Positions 31,265-41,553 of a stretch of DNA of 64,000 nucleotides are shown here, piece by piece (the stretch's first letter is position 1; every line of letters starts with the position of its first letter). Both the position numbers and the translations under genes were made by a program. The DNA is from Paraphoma chrysanthemicola (taxonomy: Eukaryota; Ascomycota; Dothideomycetes; Pleosporales; Phaeosphaeriaceae), in contig JAGMWG010000016.1 of assembly GCA_020744225.1 (NCBI GenBank), positions 496,001-560,000 of the forward strand, written 5' to 3'. Below the pieces are notes generated by a model. It was not told where the DNA came from. It made no database searches and worked only from the letters and a program-made list of their open reading frames with translations.

Positions 31265-31828
31265 CTAAGCACCATCGTCAAGTTCCCAAAGCAGCAGAAG
31301 TCCTCTCACTTCCCCTGCTACTTCCCTTGCCACTTCATCTGCTACTTCATCTGCTGCTTCATCTGCTACTTCATCTGTTACTTCATCTGCTACTTCTCCT
31401 GCCGTGCTTCCAGCATCTGAACCCTCGGTCAAATCACCCACTTGACTCCGCAACGCTTCAATCTCAGTTCTAAGTCGTCTAGTAGATCGAACATGCCACC
31501 AACCAAACACCGCCCAACCGAGCACCAGTCCCGCAACGATAAGCACCAAGGACGCAGCGATGTTCAAGAGTATTGCAATTGAGTTATTGTTCAGCAGGGG
31601 TGCCTCCGGTGCAGACGGAGTGGAGAATGCCTGGGAGAAGGAACTTGTAGATGAAAACGTAGTCGCCATAGATGTGGTTAAACTTGACAATGTTGGGGTA
31701 GTGGCTGATGTTGGGCTTCTTGACTGAACAATAAGCGTTTTAGGCGCATCGACGTAGCGAGGATTATGTGGTTCGAGATCATCTGCGTAGCCGCGCGTGT
31801 CGATGTTGTAGAGTAGGTTGTGATCCAT
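31265..31828 (-). CDS. Single-pass membrane protein with acidic four-residue repeat tail
   Basis: A single exon of 187 residues read on the minus strand from ATG 31828. There is no N-terminal signal peptide. Residues 38-80 are Ser/Thr-rich (probable O-glycosylation zone), followed by one strong helix at about 85-110 (IAILLNIAASLVLIVAGLVL) and then WWHVRSTRRLRTE, a positive stop-transfer. A short coiled coil (EIEALRSQVGDLTE) precedes a tail built of EVADEV-type units. The layout (Ser/Thr-rich outside, one helix, charged inside) recalls fungal cell-wall sensors of the WSC/Mid2 kind, but there is no WSC domain and no signal peptide, so this is only an analogy. It is probably real: frame, start context and repeat phase all agree. 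Confidence 0.6.
   Translation of the reverse strand: MDHNLLYNIDTRGYADDLEPHNPRYVDAPKTLIVQSRSPTSATTPTLSSLTTSMATTFSSTSSFSQAFSTPSAPEAPLLNNNSIAILLNIAASLVLIVAGLVLGWAVFGWWHVRSTRRLRTEIEALRSQVGDLTEGSDAGSTAGEVADEVTDEVADEAADEVADEVAREVAGEVRGLLLLWELDDGA
31305..31400. repeat. 12-bp tandem repeat (CTACTTCATCTG-like)
   Basis: About eight imperfect copies of a 12-bp unit (TGCTACTTCATC and close variants) lie in the 3' part of the minus-strand gene at 31265-31828. They encode the acidic EVAD-type repeats. Because the unit is 12 bp, copy-number change keeps the reading frame, so tail length may vary between strains. Confidence 0.85.
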
Positions 31829-32321
31829 GTTTGGATGACGAGGGCAGCTAGATCGGTTTAAGTTGTGAATTCTGCGTTTTGGTTTGTTCGTTGGGCATTC
31901 GGCGAGGATAGAAAGTGCGGAATGCGATATAGCAGTGAGGCGGAGTGAATCGTGAGGTCGCGGCGGTGTTGTGAAAGTGGAAATGTGGAGTTGTTGTAAA
32001 GTGAACAGGTGCGATTGGAGACAAGTTTAGGACGATAAAAATGAGAACAGCAAGTCTTGTGTACATTCAATATATGTCCACTGGAATTCGCTTGTGTTGA
32101 GGTACCATGGTTCAAATCTCCATTACCACAATTTGCTGAACAATGGCCGCGCTATGTGCACCCACAACCACGGTACTATGCACTCAACCCGAATTCTCTT
32201 TGGCTCCTGGTACGTGATGCCCCTCTCATCGGCGCCATCGTTATGGTGACCGAAATCAATCGATATCTTCTCACAGCGGGGAATGTTCAGCTTCAGAGGT
32301 CTGGCATGTGTGTTTATAGCC
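31829..32321. other. Intergenic, no gene seen
   Basis: Holds the promoter of the single-pass protein gene and the 3' flank of the next minus-strand gene. No further feature was recognised. Confidence 0.45.
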
Positions 32322-34205
32322 CTAATTGTCAAGAGCAGTATCTTCCAACGTTGAAGTAGGCAAGGTGGCGCAATTTTCGCCACGATCAGCTCGTAGCGAC
32401 TCAAAGACGTTTGTGGGCAGCCGTGTACGTTCGGTCCGGATGGGCTCAAGTGCGACATCTCGACGTCGGGCAAGGTTGCCAACAGGGGATGAAGTGCGAG
32501 GTGGCGTACGCAGCGGCGAGTGTGATGCGCTGCGCCATCCTACTTCTGCCCGGGCGAGTTCGGCTTTCAAGCTTTGATATGGAACCGGCGAGGCCTTCTT
32601 CGCAAGGCAGTCTGGTGCGCTTGATGTGTGCGATGGGTTCACGTCGCCATAACGAATATAATGCCATTCTTCCTTACTCAAAACCCGTCGGATTATCTCT
32701 TTCTTGTCAATGCCTTCGGCATCCGACTGCGCTGTGACCTTGCCTCCTAGCTCCTGTCCGAGGGCAGCTCGCTCGAGCTGCTCCATATCTCTAGCTCTCT
32801 CTGTCGACCGCTTTCTAATGTCGAACTCTTGTCGCGCAAGTCGCATGATTCGATCGCGATCGGGCACCCACAAGGGACTTTGCGCGGGGCTCCAGTCGAT
32901 GCAGTCCTCGAGCGGCTTGCCCGTTCGATTAGACTCATCCATGGCTACGTTCCTTGCATAGCTCGTTTTCTGCTCCCAGTTCTTGTGCCGATCCATTGCA
33001 CTTTCCCGGAGGAAATGCACATCTTCTTTTTCGCTGGGTCGCAAGCCTCTCAACCTGATCTTCCCACTAGGATGCCTGTCGTTCTCAACATCGAACTTGA
33101 TAGCGAGTGCAAAATGCTCTGCTGCAGCCTGGTAGTCGCGAGTGCCGCCACAAGCTCGACCTATCCAGTATTCGCATCTGGCACGAAGGTCGCGGCTCTC
33201 AAGTGCTTCGGCAATTCTGCGAGCTTTTTGTGCGAATGTTCGCATCCTGGAATAGTACCAATATGGCGGTCTTTGTATGTTTTGCGCATACTGCCTGCGC
33301 TCGAGGTCTCGAACGGTCGCTTGTAGGACGGTGCAACGCATGAGAAGCGTGCGAAGCTGAATATGCAATATACGTAGGCGGAATGATCCTTTCACTTTCA
33401 GATGTGCAGGGAAGCAGTACTCAGGGATGTCGCCTTCAGCCGTGTCCTTTACGCTGCCAGTGCTTGATATCTGGTCGTCCCGGAGGGGCGATGATAGCGG
33501 CGAACAAGACCGAGAAGAGTCTCCAGCAAGGTTAGGTGACAGTAGAGGTAGAAGCCACCCCGAGTCGCCTTTTGGGGCTCTACTAACTTCTGGTATAGGC
33601 AGTCGTGGCGAAGGTCCTTCACTTTCTTCCGCAATCTCCAAGAACTGAGGTTCCGACGATACTGGTGACGATAAGGACGTGATTTTTGTCGGTGATTTGG
33701 GACTTAATACCACCATTGGCTGAATCGTTGAGAAACCGGACGGTCTAGTAGGGCGTTTCGGGAGGTGCTTGCCGTCAGGTGTAAGCATGGCTTGCTTTGA
33801 GTTCTGCTGCACTGATGGCATCGGATGCAATCTGTCCGCTTCAGCCAGTCGCCAACTCCGTCTGGGGAGCTCTTCACTGTAGCGTATGGGCAGAGCATGC
33901 TTTGGTTGCAACTTGTCCCCTTCATCTGACTTCCAGCTCTCCCAGTCCTTCCCCCTCTGCTGCACAGATTTACGCTTTGCTGCTGTGGGGGAGGTCGTAA
34001 GCGGTGTCAATAAGGATTGCAATGAATTCTGCGTTTTGCATGCAGAGGGAGCTGTTTTCGCGACTGCTTCCGGATTGGCACTCGTCAGAAGTGCTCGAGA
34101 CTGGTCTTGCGAAGACGGGTTTAACTCAACCGCTCGAACGTGCTTATTGTTGTAGAGAGTCCGTTGGGGTAAGGCCGGCTTTGCATTATCAATGTGTTCT
34201 GCCAT
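32322..34205 (-). CDS. Hypothetical protein with TPR-like helical middle region
   Basis: A single exon of 627 residues on the minus strand from ATG 34205. The first 265 residues are polar and disordered, rich in Ser/Pro. Residues about 270-390 are helical. The sequence runs RILHIQLRTLLMRCTVLQ, then WYYSRMRTFAQKARRIAEAL, then RARCEYWIGRACGGTRDYQAAAEHFALAIKFD. The last segment has the A-x-x-Y-x-x-A-x-x-x-F-x-x-A spacing of a tetratricopeptide repeat helix pair. A charged helical stretch (LARQEFDIRKRSTERARDMEQLERAALG) and a disordered basic tail follow. No enzyme motif, signal peptide or membrane helix is seen. It is probably a scaffold; its partner is unknown. The next minus-strand gene has a similar helical rhythm, so the two could be distant relatives. 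Confidence 0.72.
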   Translation of the reverse strand: MAEHIDNAKPALPQRTLYNNKHVRAVELNPSSQDQSRALLTSANPEAVAKTAPSACKTQNSLQSLLTPLTTSPTAAKRKSVQQRGKDWESWKSDEGDKLQPKHALPIRYSEELPRRSWRLAEADRLHPMPSVQQNSKQAMLTPDGKHLPKRPTRPSGFSTIQPMVVLSPKSPTKITSLSSPVSSEPQFLEIAEESEGPSPRLPIPEVSRAPKGDSGWLLPLLSPNLAGDSSRSCSPLSSPLRDDQISSTGSVKDTAEGDIPEYCFPAHLKVKGSFRLRILHIQLRTLLMRCTVLQATVRDLERRQYAQNIQRPPYWYYSRMRTFAQKARRIAEALESRDLRARCEYWIGRACGGTRDYQAAAEHFALAIKFDVENDRHPSGKIRLRGLRPSEKEDVHFLRESAMDRHKNWEQKTSYARNVAMDESNRTGKPLEDCIDWSPAQSPLWVPDRDRIMRLARQEFDIRKRSTERARDMEQLERAALGQELGGKVTAQSDAEGIDKKEIIRRVLSKEEWHYIRYGDVNPSHTSSAPDCLAKKASPVPYQSLKAELARAEVGWRSASHSPLRTPPRTSSPVGNLARRRDVALEPIRTERTRLPTNVFESLRADRGENCATLPTSTLEDTALDN

Positions 34206-34548
34206 GTTATAACTGTAGACGCTACTCGATCGAAGACTCCCGCTGAAAAGGTGCTATTAATACGCCACTGTGATCATTCCCTGCTGCTCATGACCATTCA
34301 TTTGGAGTGAGCTCTTGTGGAAAGCGATATTCGGCCATTGTCAGTCCAAGTGCCGACAAAGGCCTTGTTTGACTATCGTCACAAAGAGAGACAGATTTCA
34401 AGGCTGACCGACAAAGCTCTACATTGATTTAACAAATGGTATGAGTGAGATTGCGAGAACAATGTCCCTGTTCCAAATCCGCGATTTAGACCAGTGCACC
34501 ACGAGGTTCCCTCGACTTCGGGACGTCAAATAGCATCGCTCTTCGAGC
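34206..34548. other. Intergenic, no gene seen
   Basis: About 340 bp between two minus-strand genes, holding the promoter of one and the 3' flank of the other. Nothing was recognised. Confidence 0.45.
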
Positions 34549-35488
34549 TCATCCAGCGGTGAGGCAGAGACATGCGTTTGGCTTTTGTGGCGGCGCGCAT
34601 ACGAAGCTGCGCGCTTGTACGGTGGCGCTTGATCTATCATCAGTCAGTACAGCTATACATTGCGTCAGCCGGTCGCTGCATACATCGAGCTTTTCGTCGA
34701 GATGGATCAACAGTCCCTGATCGAATGAGCGCTTTTCTTCAAAGCCTGAGCGACGTGTAGTTGCGCGGTAGGTACTGAGCTCATCATCGCATGAACGGCG
34801 GTATCCATCCGCCATGGCAAAGAGTTTGTCGCTCTCCCTGACCGCGCTGAAGGCATCTCGAGATTGGTGAAGCATGCGCAGCTGATAGTACAAGACACCA
34901 CGTTGGTATTGAATCCTTGGTAGGAAAGACTCGAGATCTGAGAGGCGGTCGCAAAGCTCCAGAGCCTCGCTACATGCTGCCAGGGCTTCGAAGAGCTCGT
35001 CCGGCAGCCGCTCTCAGTATACCACTTTTCAGTAGCAAACCTTCGGCGCGAGCTTTGGGGCTAAGAGGACCACGGAGCAGGCGCTCGAGTTCAATCAAAG
35101 CACTACCGTAGTTGCGCTGCTCGGCACATTGCTGCACCGGAATGAACAGCGCGTTTGTACACTCATCTGACCGTGATCGTTCATGACCAATTTTGCGGCT
35201 CGGGTAAAGAACAGCGGTCCCAAATAATCCTGATGTTTGCATGTCCGCGGCCCCGTCAACAGATTTGGGGTAGTGACGTTCGCAGTCATCCGAAATCGTA
35301 TTTAGTCGTCGAAACTGGGCGCGCTCATTCTCCAGCTCGGCCTGGGTCGCAAAGCACACGTCCTGGAGCTCCTGGAAGCGCGTCGTTTGAGCCTTGAGGG
35401 CGGCCTTGTACTGTAGAGCAACCGCCTGCCAGGTGTCGCGCTCGACTTTGAGCTGGTGAACAGCTCCACGTATCTCCTCAGTGATCAT
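34549..35488 (-). pseudogene. TPR-like helical protein gene with a one-base frameshift
   Basis: The minus-strand reading frame from ATG 35488 (an in-frame ATG at 35620 is also possible) runs about 157 codons. It begins MITEEIRGAVHQLKVERDTW, has a coiled coil to about residue 60, then a TPR-like stretch (QRNYGSALIELERLLRG...ARAEGLLLKSGILRA), and stops at 34970. The same protein style continues at once in the next frame: DELFEALAACSEALELCDRL, then QYQRGVLYYQLRMLHQSRDA, ending at 34549. The switch must fall at about 34998-35016, and no GT-AG pair there can bridge it (the candidates are under 35 nt). So either one base was gained in this strain, making a pseudogene, or the assembly has an error. 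The intact product would be about 310 residues, a coiled coil plus TPR-like repeats. Confidence 0.5.
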
Positions 35489-35635
35489 TGCAATGCTTGG
35501 TAGTAGTGATATGTGAAGTGATGGCTTTCGTTGTGGTGACTGCCAGCATATGCGAAGGAGTGTTGATGTTTGCGGTTGGGCGATGAAGCAAGTGCGCGGC
35601 CGCAAAGCGCGTGGCTTCATGTCGCGACTTCCTGT

Positions 35636-37014
35636 TCAGATGTTGAAGCCACCGTGACGACTTGCCTCTACAAACCTCCACAACCCCGCCTCTTCAGCCG
35701 CTTTGCGCACTGCTGAGACTTCGTCCAGGTCGACAGGTCGATTGATGTCTTCATACCTCACAGATCTTGCAGTTTCAGAGGTTGCTTGTACGCCACCAGG
35801 CTCGACCACGTCGCTCTTCTTGCCGCGCCGTGCCTTCCCTACATGAGCACGAGGAAAGTATTGCTCCATAATGTGCACCATAATGTCTTTTGACACATTT
35901 TCTGCGAGCCATTTAACAATCTCTTTGCCTTCATCCTCCATGCCAGGCATGACTAGATGTCGTACGAGCACGCCTTTCTTCGCAATGCCGTCCGCAGTGA
36001 AGCAGAGGTCGCCCACTTGCGCATGCATGGCCTTGATGCTCTCCATGGCCGTGGCGGTGTAATTGTCGGCCTTGAGCAACCTCTTGCTCGTCTTATCACT
36101 CCACACCTTGAAGTCGGGAAGGTAAATATCCACAAGCCCTCCCAATAACTCTATGCTGTCAAGCGAATCGAATGACGAAGTGTTGTATATGATGGGTATG
36201 CGGAGGCCTAACTCGCGTGCGTGCAGGATCGATAGGACGACTACGGCGGGGGAAGACCGAGGTCAGCAGATGCCCCATTACTCAGTCAGGGCCACTCACC
36301 TTGAGGAACAACGTGTTCAGGTGTAACGAGATTGATGTTGTGTACCCGGCCCATCTCCTGTAGCTTCATGTACCACTCGGCAAGCTCCTCTGGCGTGAGA
36401 TCGAAGCCGTTGCGCTGGTGAGCAATGTCATGGTTCTGACCTTATCGTGAAAGCACTTTGTTAGCACATGGTTCACATGCAGAGTGCATATGTGAAGCAC
36501 ATACAGAACACGCATCGAAGATTACAGCCGGAGAAGAAGACACTACCACTGCCATTGTGGCCTTGGAAACATGGTTCTGCAACCTGTCAGTTCGTTTTGG
36601 TCACTGACACATGCGATCCCCCGCTGTTGGTGTCGCACCCTCTCCAAAATGTGGCGCGATTGTGTTGACCTTTACTGTTTCCGCCCCAATCAAGCACAAG
36701 CCGGTCTTCTCGTACCGATTCACACCGCAAAGTCTAGGGCATAAATTGCACTCGCGTAGGTGTGCATATGCTAGTGATCTTTTCTTCGAGGCGTCTATCG
36801 AAGAGATCAGTTGGTACTGCGGAATGTAGTCGTCGAGCAGGTACGGTGGCGCGAGATAAAGACCACGGCGGCATGAAATCGTGCATCGCTTAGATGCCCA
36901 TCGCGAACCAGCAGTCAGGGCGGGTCGCATGCGAGATAGCAATGCCATCGTGACAAGGCGTCGGCTGACATTGAAGCACCTAGTAGGAGTGATGGGATGG
37001 TGGTGGACGCGCAT
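35636..37014 (-). CDS. Radical SAM protein of the PflA (pyruvate formate-lyase-activating) type
   Basis: Four exons on the minus strand: 37014-36639, 36576-36505, 36440-36300 and 36240-35636. The three introns are 62, 64 and 59 nt, all GT-AG. The total is 1194 nt (397 residues) from ATG 37014; an inner ATG at 36948 gives 375. A first zinc-like set HLRECNLCPRLCGVNR is followed by GLCLIG. The radical SAM motif CNLRCVFC, a Cx3Cx2C, is split so that exons 2 and 3 share its last Cys codon. Further landmarks are HNINLVTPEHVVPQV, IIYNTSSFDSLDSIELL and DIYLPDFKVW, all typical of the bacterial PflA-like branch. The enzyme should bind a 4Fe-4S cluster and cleave S-adenosylmethionine. The substrate is unknown; no pyruvate formate-lyase is nearby. 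The Arg-rich, acid-free N terminus suggests a mitochondrial location. Confidence 0.9.
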
Positions 37015-38243
37015 TGAGGTGTGACGCAAACACTCCGAGTTGCCGAGGCTAGTGGGGCTCTTCTTGCCAGCCTTCAACCACCAACACCAACATCGTAATC
37101 CGCAAGTATATGTTTCCGTGGTTTAAATGAGGTAAGTCCGGAAGCCTTACACTTCCAGCTGCTTGGAAAATCTTTTGGAATGCAGCCAAATGACGTTGGT
37201 CGCCTTGTGGACTTTCGCGTCCATTCTGCAGAGCACTCAAACCATCACCGCTACAATTCTAGGCACATGATCTGGGCTCTAATAGTACACATGCATATGT
37301 GCGTTGTACTGACAGTATGAGGCTAATGCCAGGTACCTACCGTATTCACGGATCTAGAACAGTGCAGGCCCTATTTTGGGACATGACAAGGCAGATGAAT
37401 TGACCTTTCCCGAAGACAAGAGGGAGTACGGTTACTTGAGACTGAGGGCAGTGCACGAACAACGTACATTCTCTTCGCTTTTCGCCCTTCAAAAAGGACT
37501 GTCTTTACAACAGAAGAATATCTACGATGCACCAGAGATACAACGTGCGTCGAATCGTACTCTCGAACGTTCACCTTGGTTTCACTCAGTTTGAAATGCC
37601 CCCACCTGCCTTGCCCCGTCGTGACGGATAAACCAGCAGGTGCAACATTTGTTCACCAATCAGCTTGCACATGGCATATTACGATTACTCACCCCTTTGC
37701 AGCGAATGTCTTTAGCTTGTAGGCTCTTGAGCTTTCTGATCAAACGTGGAGTTCACAAAATTAGCTCCACGGGTGCGCCAACAGAGCACGATGAACCACA
37801 GAGCCTTACAAGCTTCCCACAGGATTACCGGTTCACATCAAAAGCCACAACAGCATTTCAAAAAGCTCAGTATATTGGGCCAAGCACCAGCACTAACCAG
37901 TCGTGTGACGCTCTCAAACTCTGGATCTAGACCAGGCTTTTGAACTTTTGGGATCTATGAAAGTCTTCGTATAACAGTGTACCAGATGCAAACCCCACGT
38001 TACTCGCTCCAGGGCTAGCATATATCGCACCAGAAGCAAACAATATCACCGATACCTGGTTGATGGTCGCTCGTGTTGCACACTACTACTGCAAGGGAGA
38101 CCACCCCGTCATACTTACACTTTGACAACTCAGCATGGGAACAACACGATAGTCATATCTCATTTTCCGTCTATACATTAGCCTAGGAATGCCTGAAGAC
38201 ATAGACACCACTCCGACAGATTCGGCTGCAAGTCCTGCTCACC
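37015..38243. other. Intergenic, no gene seen
   Basis: About 1.2 kb between divergent genes, so it holds both promoters. Open frames are short and unconvincing, and no RNA gene was recognised. Confidence 0.4.
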
Positions 38244-38860
38244 ATGCGCCTCGTACTCCTCCCACTCGTCTTCATCACCACCGCCCTCGGAACCCTCCAA
38301 CATGTCGAATTTCCGCACCTCTTACTTCCCCTTTCGCGCAATAACCCCAATTATGCGCCTGGCACCAAACTCACGGGCGAAATCAGCAACAATATCCACC
38401 TCGCCGTCTCTTTCGGTATACCCTATCTTTCCTTTTCATCTCACCACGGGCACCCACTGATCACATCATCCCAGACGTCCCCGCTGACGTTCCCGCCGCC
38501 ATCTGCCGTCTAAATTTCCACGTGAATATCAACCCATACAAAAGCGCGCCCCGCGAACTCTCCGGCACCGCGCCCTACACCTTCGTAATCTCGCGCTTGT
38601 CCCCGGGTCTCAATCCACAGACCACCTCGTGGGCTAACCGGCCGCAAATCGTGGCCAAGGTCGCGAGCGTCACGCTCGATCATTCTGGCGGCGTCAGCAT
38701 ACCGGATAATGAGGGCTGGTTTGATTGTCCGAAGGGAAATGTGGCGCAGTTCTTACTGCATCCAGTGGGCGCGAGGGCGTTTAGATATAGTTGGTTTGAG
38801 CTGGATTATGGATGGGAGGAAGGGGGGCCGCATGGTGTTGTGTTGGAGATGCATACGTAG
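38244..38860 (+). CDS. Small secreted protein, But2-like fold
   Basis: Two exons, 38244-38415 and 38475-38860, give 558 nt (185 residues). The 59-nt intron (GTATAC donor, CCCAG acceptor) rebuilds VSFDVPADVPAAICRLNFHV. A signal peptide is clear: MRLVLLPLVFITTALG, cleaved near residue 16-18. The mature protein starts with EFPHLLLPLSRNNPNYAPG and TKLTGEIS and later has WFDCPKGNVAQFLLHP. This order (FPHLIIPV, xGT.xNGxIS, FDIP, F.CPAG) matches the But2 C-terminal beta-sandwich family of secreted fungal proteins. Only two Cys remain in the mature protein (one in AAICRL, one in FDCPKG), likely one disulphide. It is expected outside the cell or in the wall; function unknown. Confidence 0.72.
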
Positions 38861-39221
38861 GTGGTGAATTAGGGATGGGAAGGAATGGGTAACGGGAAAG
38901 GGAAAAGGAAAGAGAAAGAGGGTGGTGTGTGTAAGTTGGTAGGAGGAGTAAGATGTAGAAGTGATTGAAGCAAAAAGATCTGGCTTTGGGTCGATGAATC
39001 GTATCTAGCGAGGAATTGTCGTCTGCTTTCTCAATGAGAGCTTTCGAGATTGTCTAATGATATCTCGAGCAGGTTGTCTCTTCTCCTCTTTTGTTCATCC
39101 TGCTTGCTATCGTGCCTCATTCTATTTATTTCCACTCCCATCACCAACCTTCGCATACCCTAAACAGCACTGCCTTATCTTTCCCACCACGTCTCACATG
39201 AACAAATCTATACGTGAAAGG
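38861..39221. other. Intergenic between convergent genes, no gene seen
   Basis: A purine-rich tract (38875-38960) in the 3' flank of the But2-like gene. Nothing else was recognised. Confidence 0.45.
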
Positions 39222-39873
39222 CTAGTGCTGACGTCTCTGTGCTGTTTTCATTTGCTTCAACTTCCCATGTAGTCGCGACAGGACACCGCGATTCGGCGCG
39301 GTGCATGCAGTATTCCGTTCTTTCGACACTGCGAATTCTTCAATGATCTCTTTGTCTTTTGAATCGAAGCGCTTGATGAAAATAATCCCAGGAGGGCGCG
39401 CTTTATGCGCAGTGACCTCAGACAGTTCGATATCGTTGCGCTCGGCGGGGAGAGCACTTGGCTGGGTGTCGGTTGGTAATGGCAATGGCCGAGGAAATGG
39501 GTAGATCTTTGATGGCTGACTGTCCTGGGCAGTATACACGGCCAGCGCTGAAGAAGTTTCGTAATGCGAGGCTTCTTGGATTTCGATCACGCTGTCGTGT
39601 CTAGGCTCGTCTGGGACAATGGATATGGGTGATTTGGCTGTCCCATGAACTGAATGCGATGAGTTTGGTGAGTAGCGGATATTTGTATGGCCATCTTGGG
39701 GTCCATATGAGACTACTACATCGAGGTTGCGGTTCCGGTGTTCCATGGGCGCACGCTGTAATGCGAGGCGCACAGTATTGCAATAAAGTTCACTTGCTGC
39801 TTTGATTCGGTATGAAAGTGAATCGGCCACCGCGTGGTGTTCTCACACCTGGGGCATTCCTCTCGGACGCCAT
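39222..39873 (-). CDS. Hypothetical polar protein, 199 residues
   Basis: Two exons on the minus strand, 39873-39849 and 39796-39222, give exactly 600 nt. The 52-nt intron runs from GTGTGA to GCAG. The start context AACAATGGCG is good, and splicing reads MASERNAPASELYCN. I recognise no family. The protein is polar, with a central low-complexity part (SKIYPFPRPLPLPTDTQPS). The last 60 residues may be folded (PPGIIFIKRFDSKDKEIIEE) and end in a basic stretch. There is no signal peptide or membrane helix. The 5' exon is a proposal; without it the first ATG is 39746 and the protein is 174 residues. Confidence 0.5.
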
Positions 39874-40366
39874 TGTTGTGGTGCTGACCAACTCGATGCG
39901 GTCGTTCCACCAACCCCAGAAATGCCGCAAAGTGGGGCTCGAATGGGCGACAGAGGTCTGCGAGCCGTTGCTCGCAAGAATTTGTAAGAAGTCAAAACGT
40001 CATTGGAGTCGCCAAAGGTCTACTTCCATCACCTACACATGGTAAACTCCAATGAAGCTGTAGCGTGGCGTGATACGACTATTATTCAGGCAGGTGTTGC
40101 TATTGGCTGAATGTTGGGCCTGCGCAACGTTCAGTGTCGATCTTACTCGATCTGGAAAGAATTGCTAGTGTCTTGGCTGTAGACTACGACGATGAGCATT
40201 TGTAAGAAATACCTGACTTTGACGCAAACTGCTGTGTATATAAACGTATCGATGCGAACTGATCACAGTACAAATCTTTCACAACAAGTGCTCTTTTGCT
40301 TATCACCATACGTCCTCGTTACTCGTGTTACGCACAATTCTGTAAACTTCACCTTGACATACAGTC
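39874..40366. other. Intergenic between divergent genes, no gene seen
   Basis: Promoters of the polar protein gene and of the reductase. A TATATAAACG element at 40237-40246 lies about 120 bp upstream of ATG 40367 and is a plausible TATA box. Confidence 0.45.
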
Positions 40367-41553
40367 ATGTCTACACATCTAGCAGTTGCAACAGTAGGGC
40401 TTAAGGCACCTCTCGCGGTCATCCAGGTTCCAACGGTGCATCCAGTTGGCCAGCAAGTGCGGGTGAGGGTGGAATGGACTGCTTCTACTCCCCTGGATCT
40501 GCACCAGAATGACGGCGGTCTCATGGTCAAGCATCCTCAAGTTCTTGGCGACAGCGTTGCTGGTACAGTAGTCAAGATTGGACCAGAAGTGAAGAAGTTA
40601 AACGTTGGAGACAATGTCTTCGGGTTCACCTGGAGGAATCAGACGGAGAAGGCACAACAAGAGTATTGTACCACGGATGAATGGCTCCTCGGGAAGGTAG
40701 GTCAGCACGTACACCTCTGCGTGAACAAGATCTAACGAGCTCATAGTTACCAGAAGGCTTCACCTTGCAAGAAGCGGTGACGCTTCCCAACAACTTCGTC
40801 ACTGTCTTCCACACGCTGACCACGGATCTCGGGATCGAAACACCGTGGCCAAAACCCGAGAGCTACGTGCCCGAAAACGCAGATACGCCCATCTTGATCT
40901 GGGGAGGATCGTCTTCGGTCGGACAGTTTGCCATCCAGATCCTGCGTTACTATGGACATACCAATATCTGGGTGACAGCCTCGCGCAAGCATCACGATAA
41001 GCTCAAGGCTCTCGGCGCCAGACACACGTTTGACTACAACGACGCGAGCGTTGTCTCGTCAATCACAGATGCTGGTGGGGAGGACGGTGTTCGACTCATC
41101 CTTGACTGCATCGGTAGCAAGGCTGGGAGCATTGCGCCCATCGCCAGGATTGCGAGACGAGGGGCTAAAGTAGCCATTTTGTTGCCGGTCATTGTTCGAG
41201 ATTCGTCTGAGACGGAGGATCCAGAGTATGAGATGGATGTCAAAGCCGCAGCGCAATGGGCAGACGGTGCCGATGCAAAGGGTGTTCGAACGCATTTTTA
41301 CCCTGATGTGAGTATGGAGCAAAAAGCTAGAAGATCGAAGTCGGCTAATTTGTGGTAGAATGAGTTCTTCAAGAACAACCTCCAGCCTGACATCATGCCC
41401 ACGCTGCTTAGAAAGGGCATCGTTACACCGCAGAAACAAAGAATCGTAGAAGGCGCGACGCTACTTGAGCGGGCGCAGAAAGCAATGGACATCCTTCGTC
41501 GCAAGGAAGCAAGCATGGAACGTTTGGTTTGGCGTGTGAGCGAGCGCGTGTGA
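40367..41553 (+). CDS. MDR-superfamily reductase (enoyl/quinone reductase, ToxD-like)
   Basis: Three exons, 40367-40696, 40747-41307 and 41359-41553, give 1086 nt (361 residues). The introns are 50 and 51 nt. The N-terminal GroES-like domain has VRVEWTASTPLDLHQNDGG and the conserved VLGDSVAGTVVKIGPEVK. The GHE zinc motif of alcohol dehydrogenases is absent, so this is the zinc-free branch. The Rossmann domain begins near residue 155 with ILIWGGSSSVGQFAIQIL, an NADPH-binding loop. The C-terminal helix (ATLLERAQKAMDILRRKEAS) closes the fold. Family knowledge: such enzymes reduce quinones or enoyl thioesters with NADPH and include stand-alone trans-enoyl reductases of polyketide pathways. No synthase lies in this window, so a general reductase role is the safer reading. 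Confidence 0.9.
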
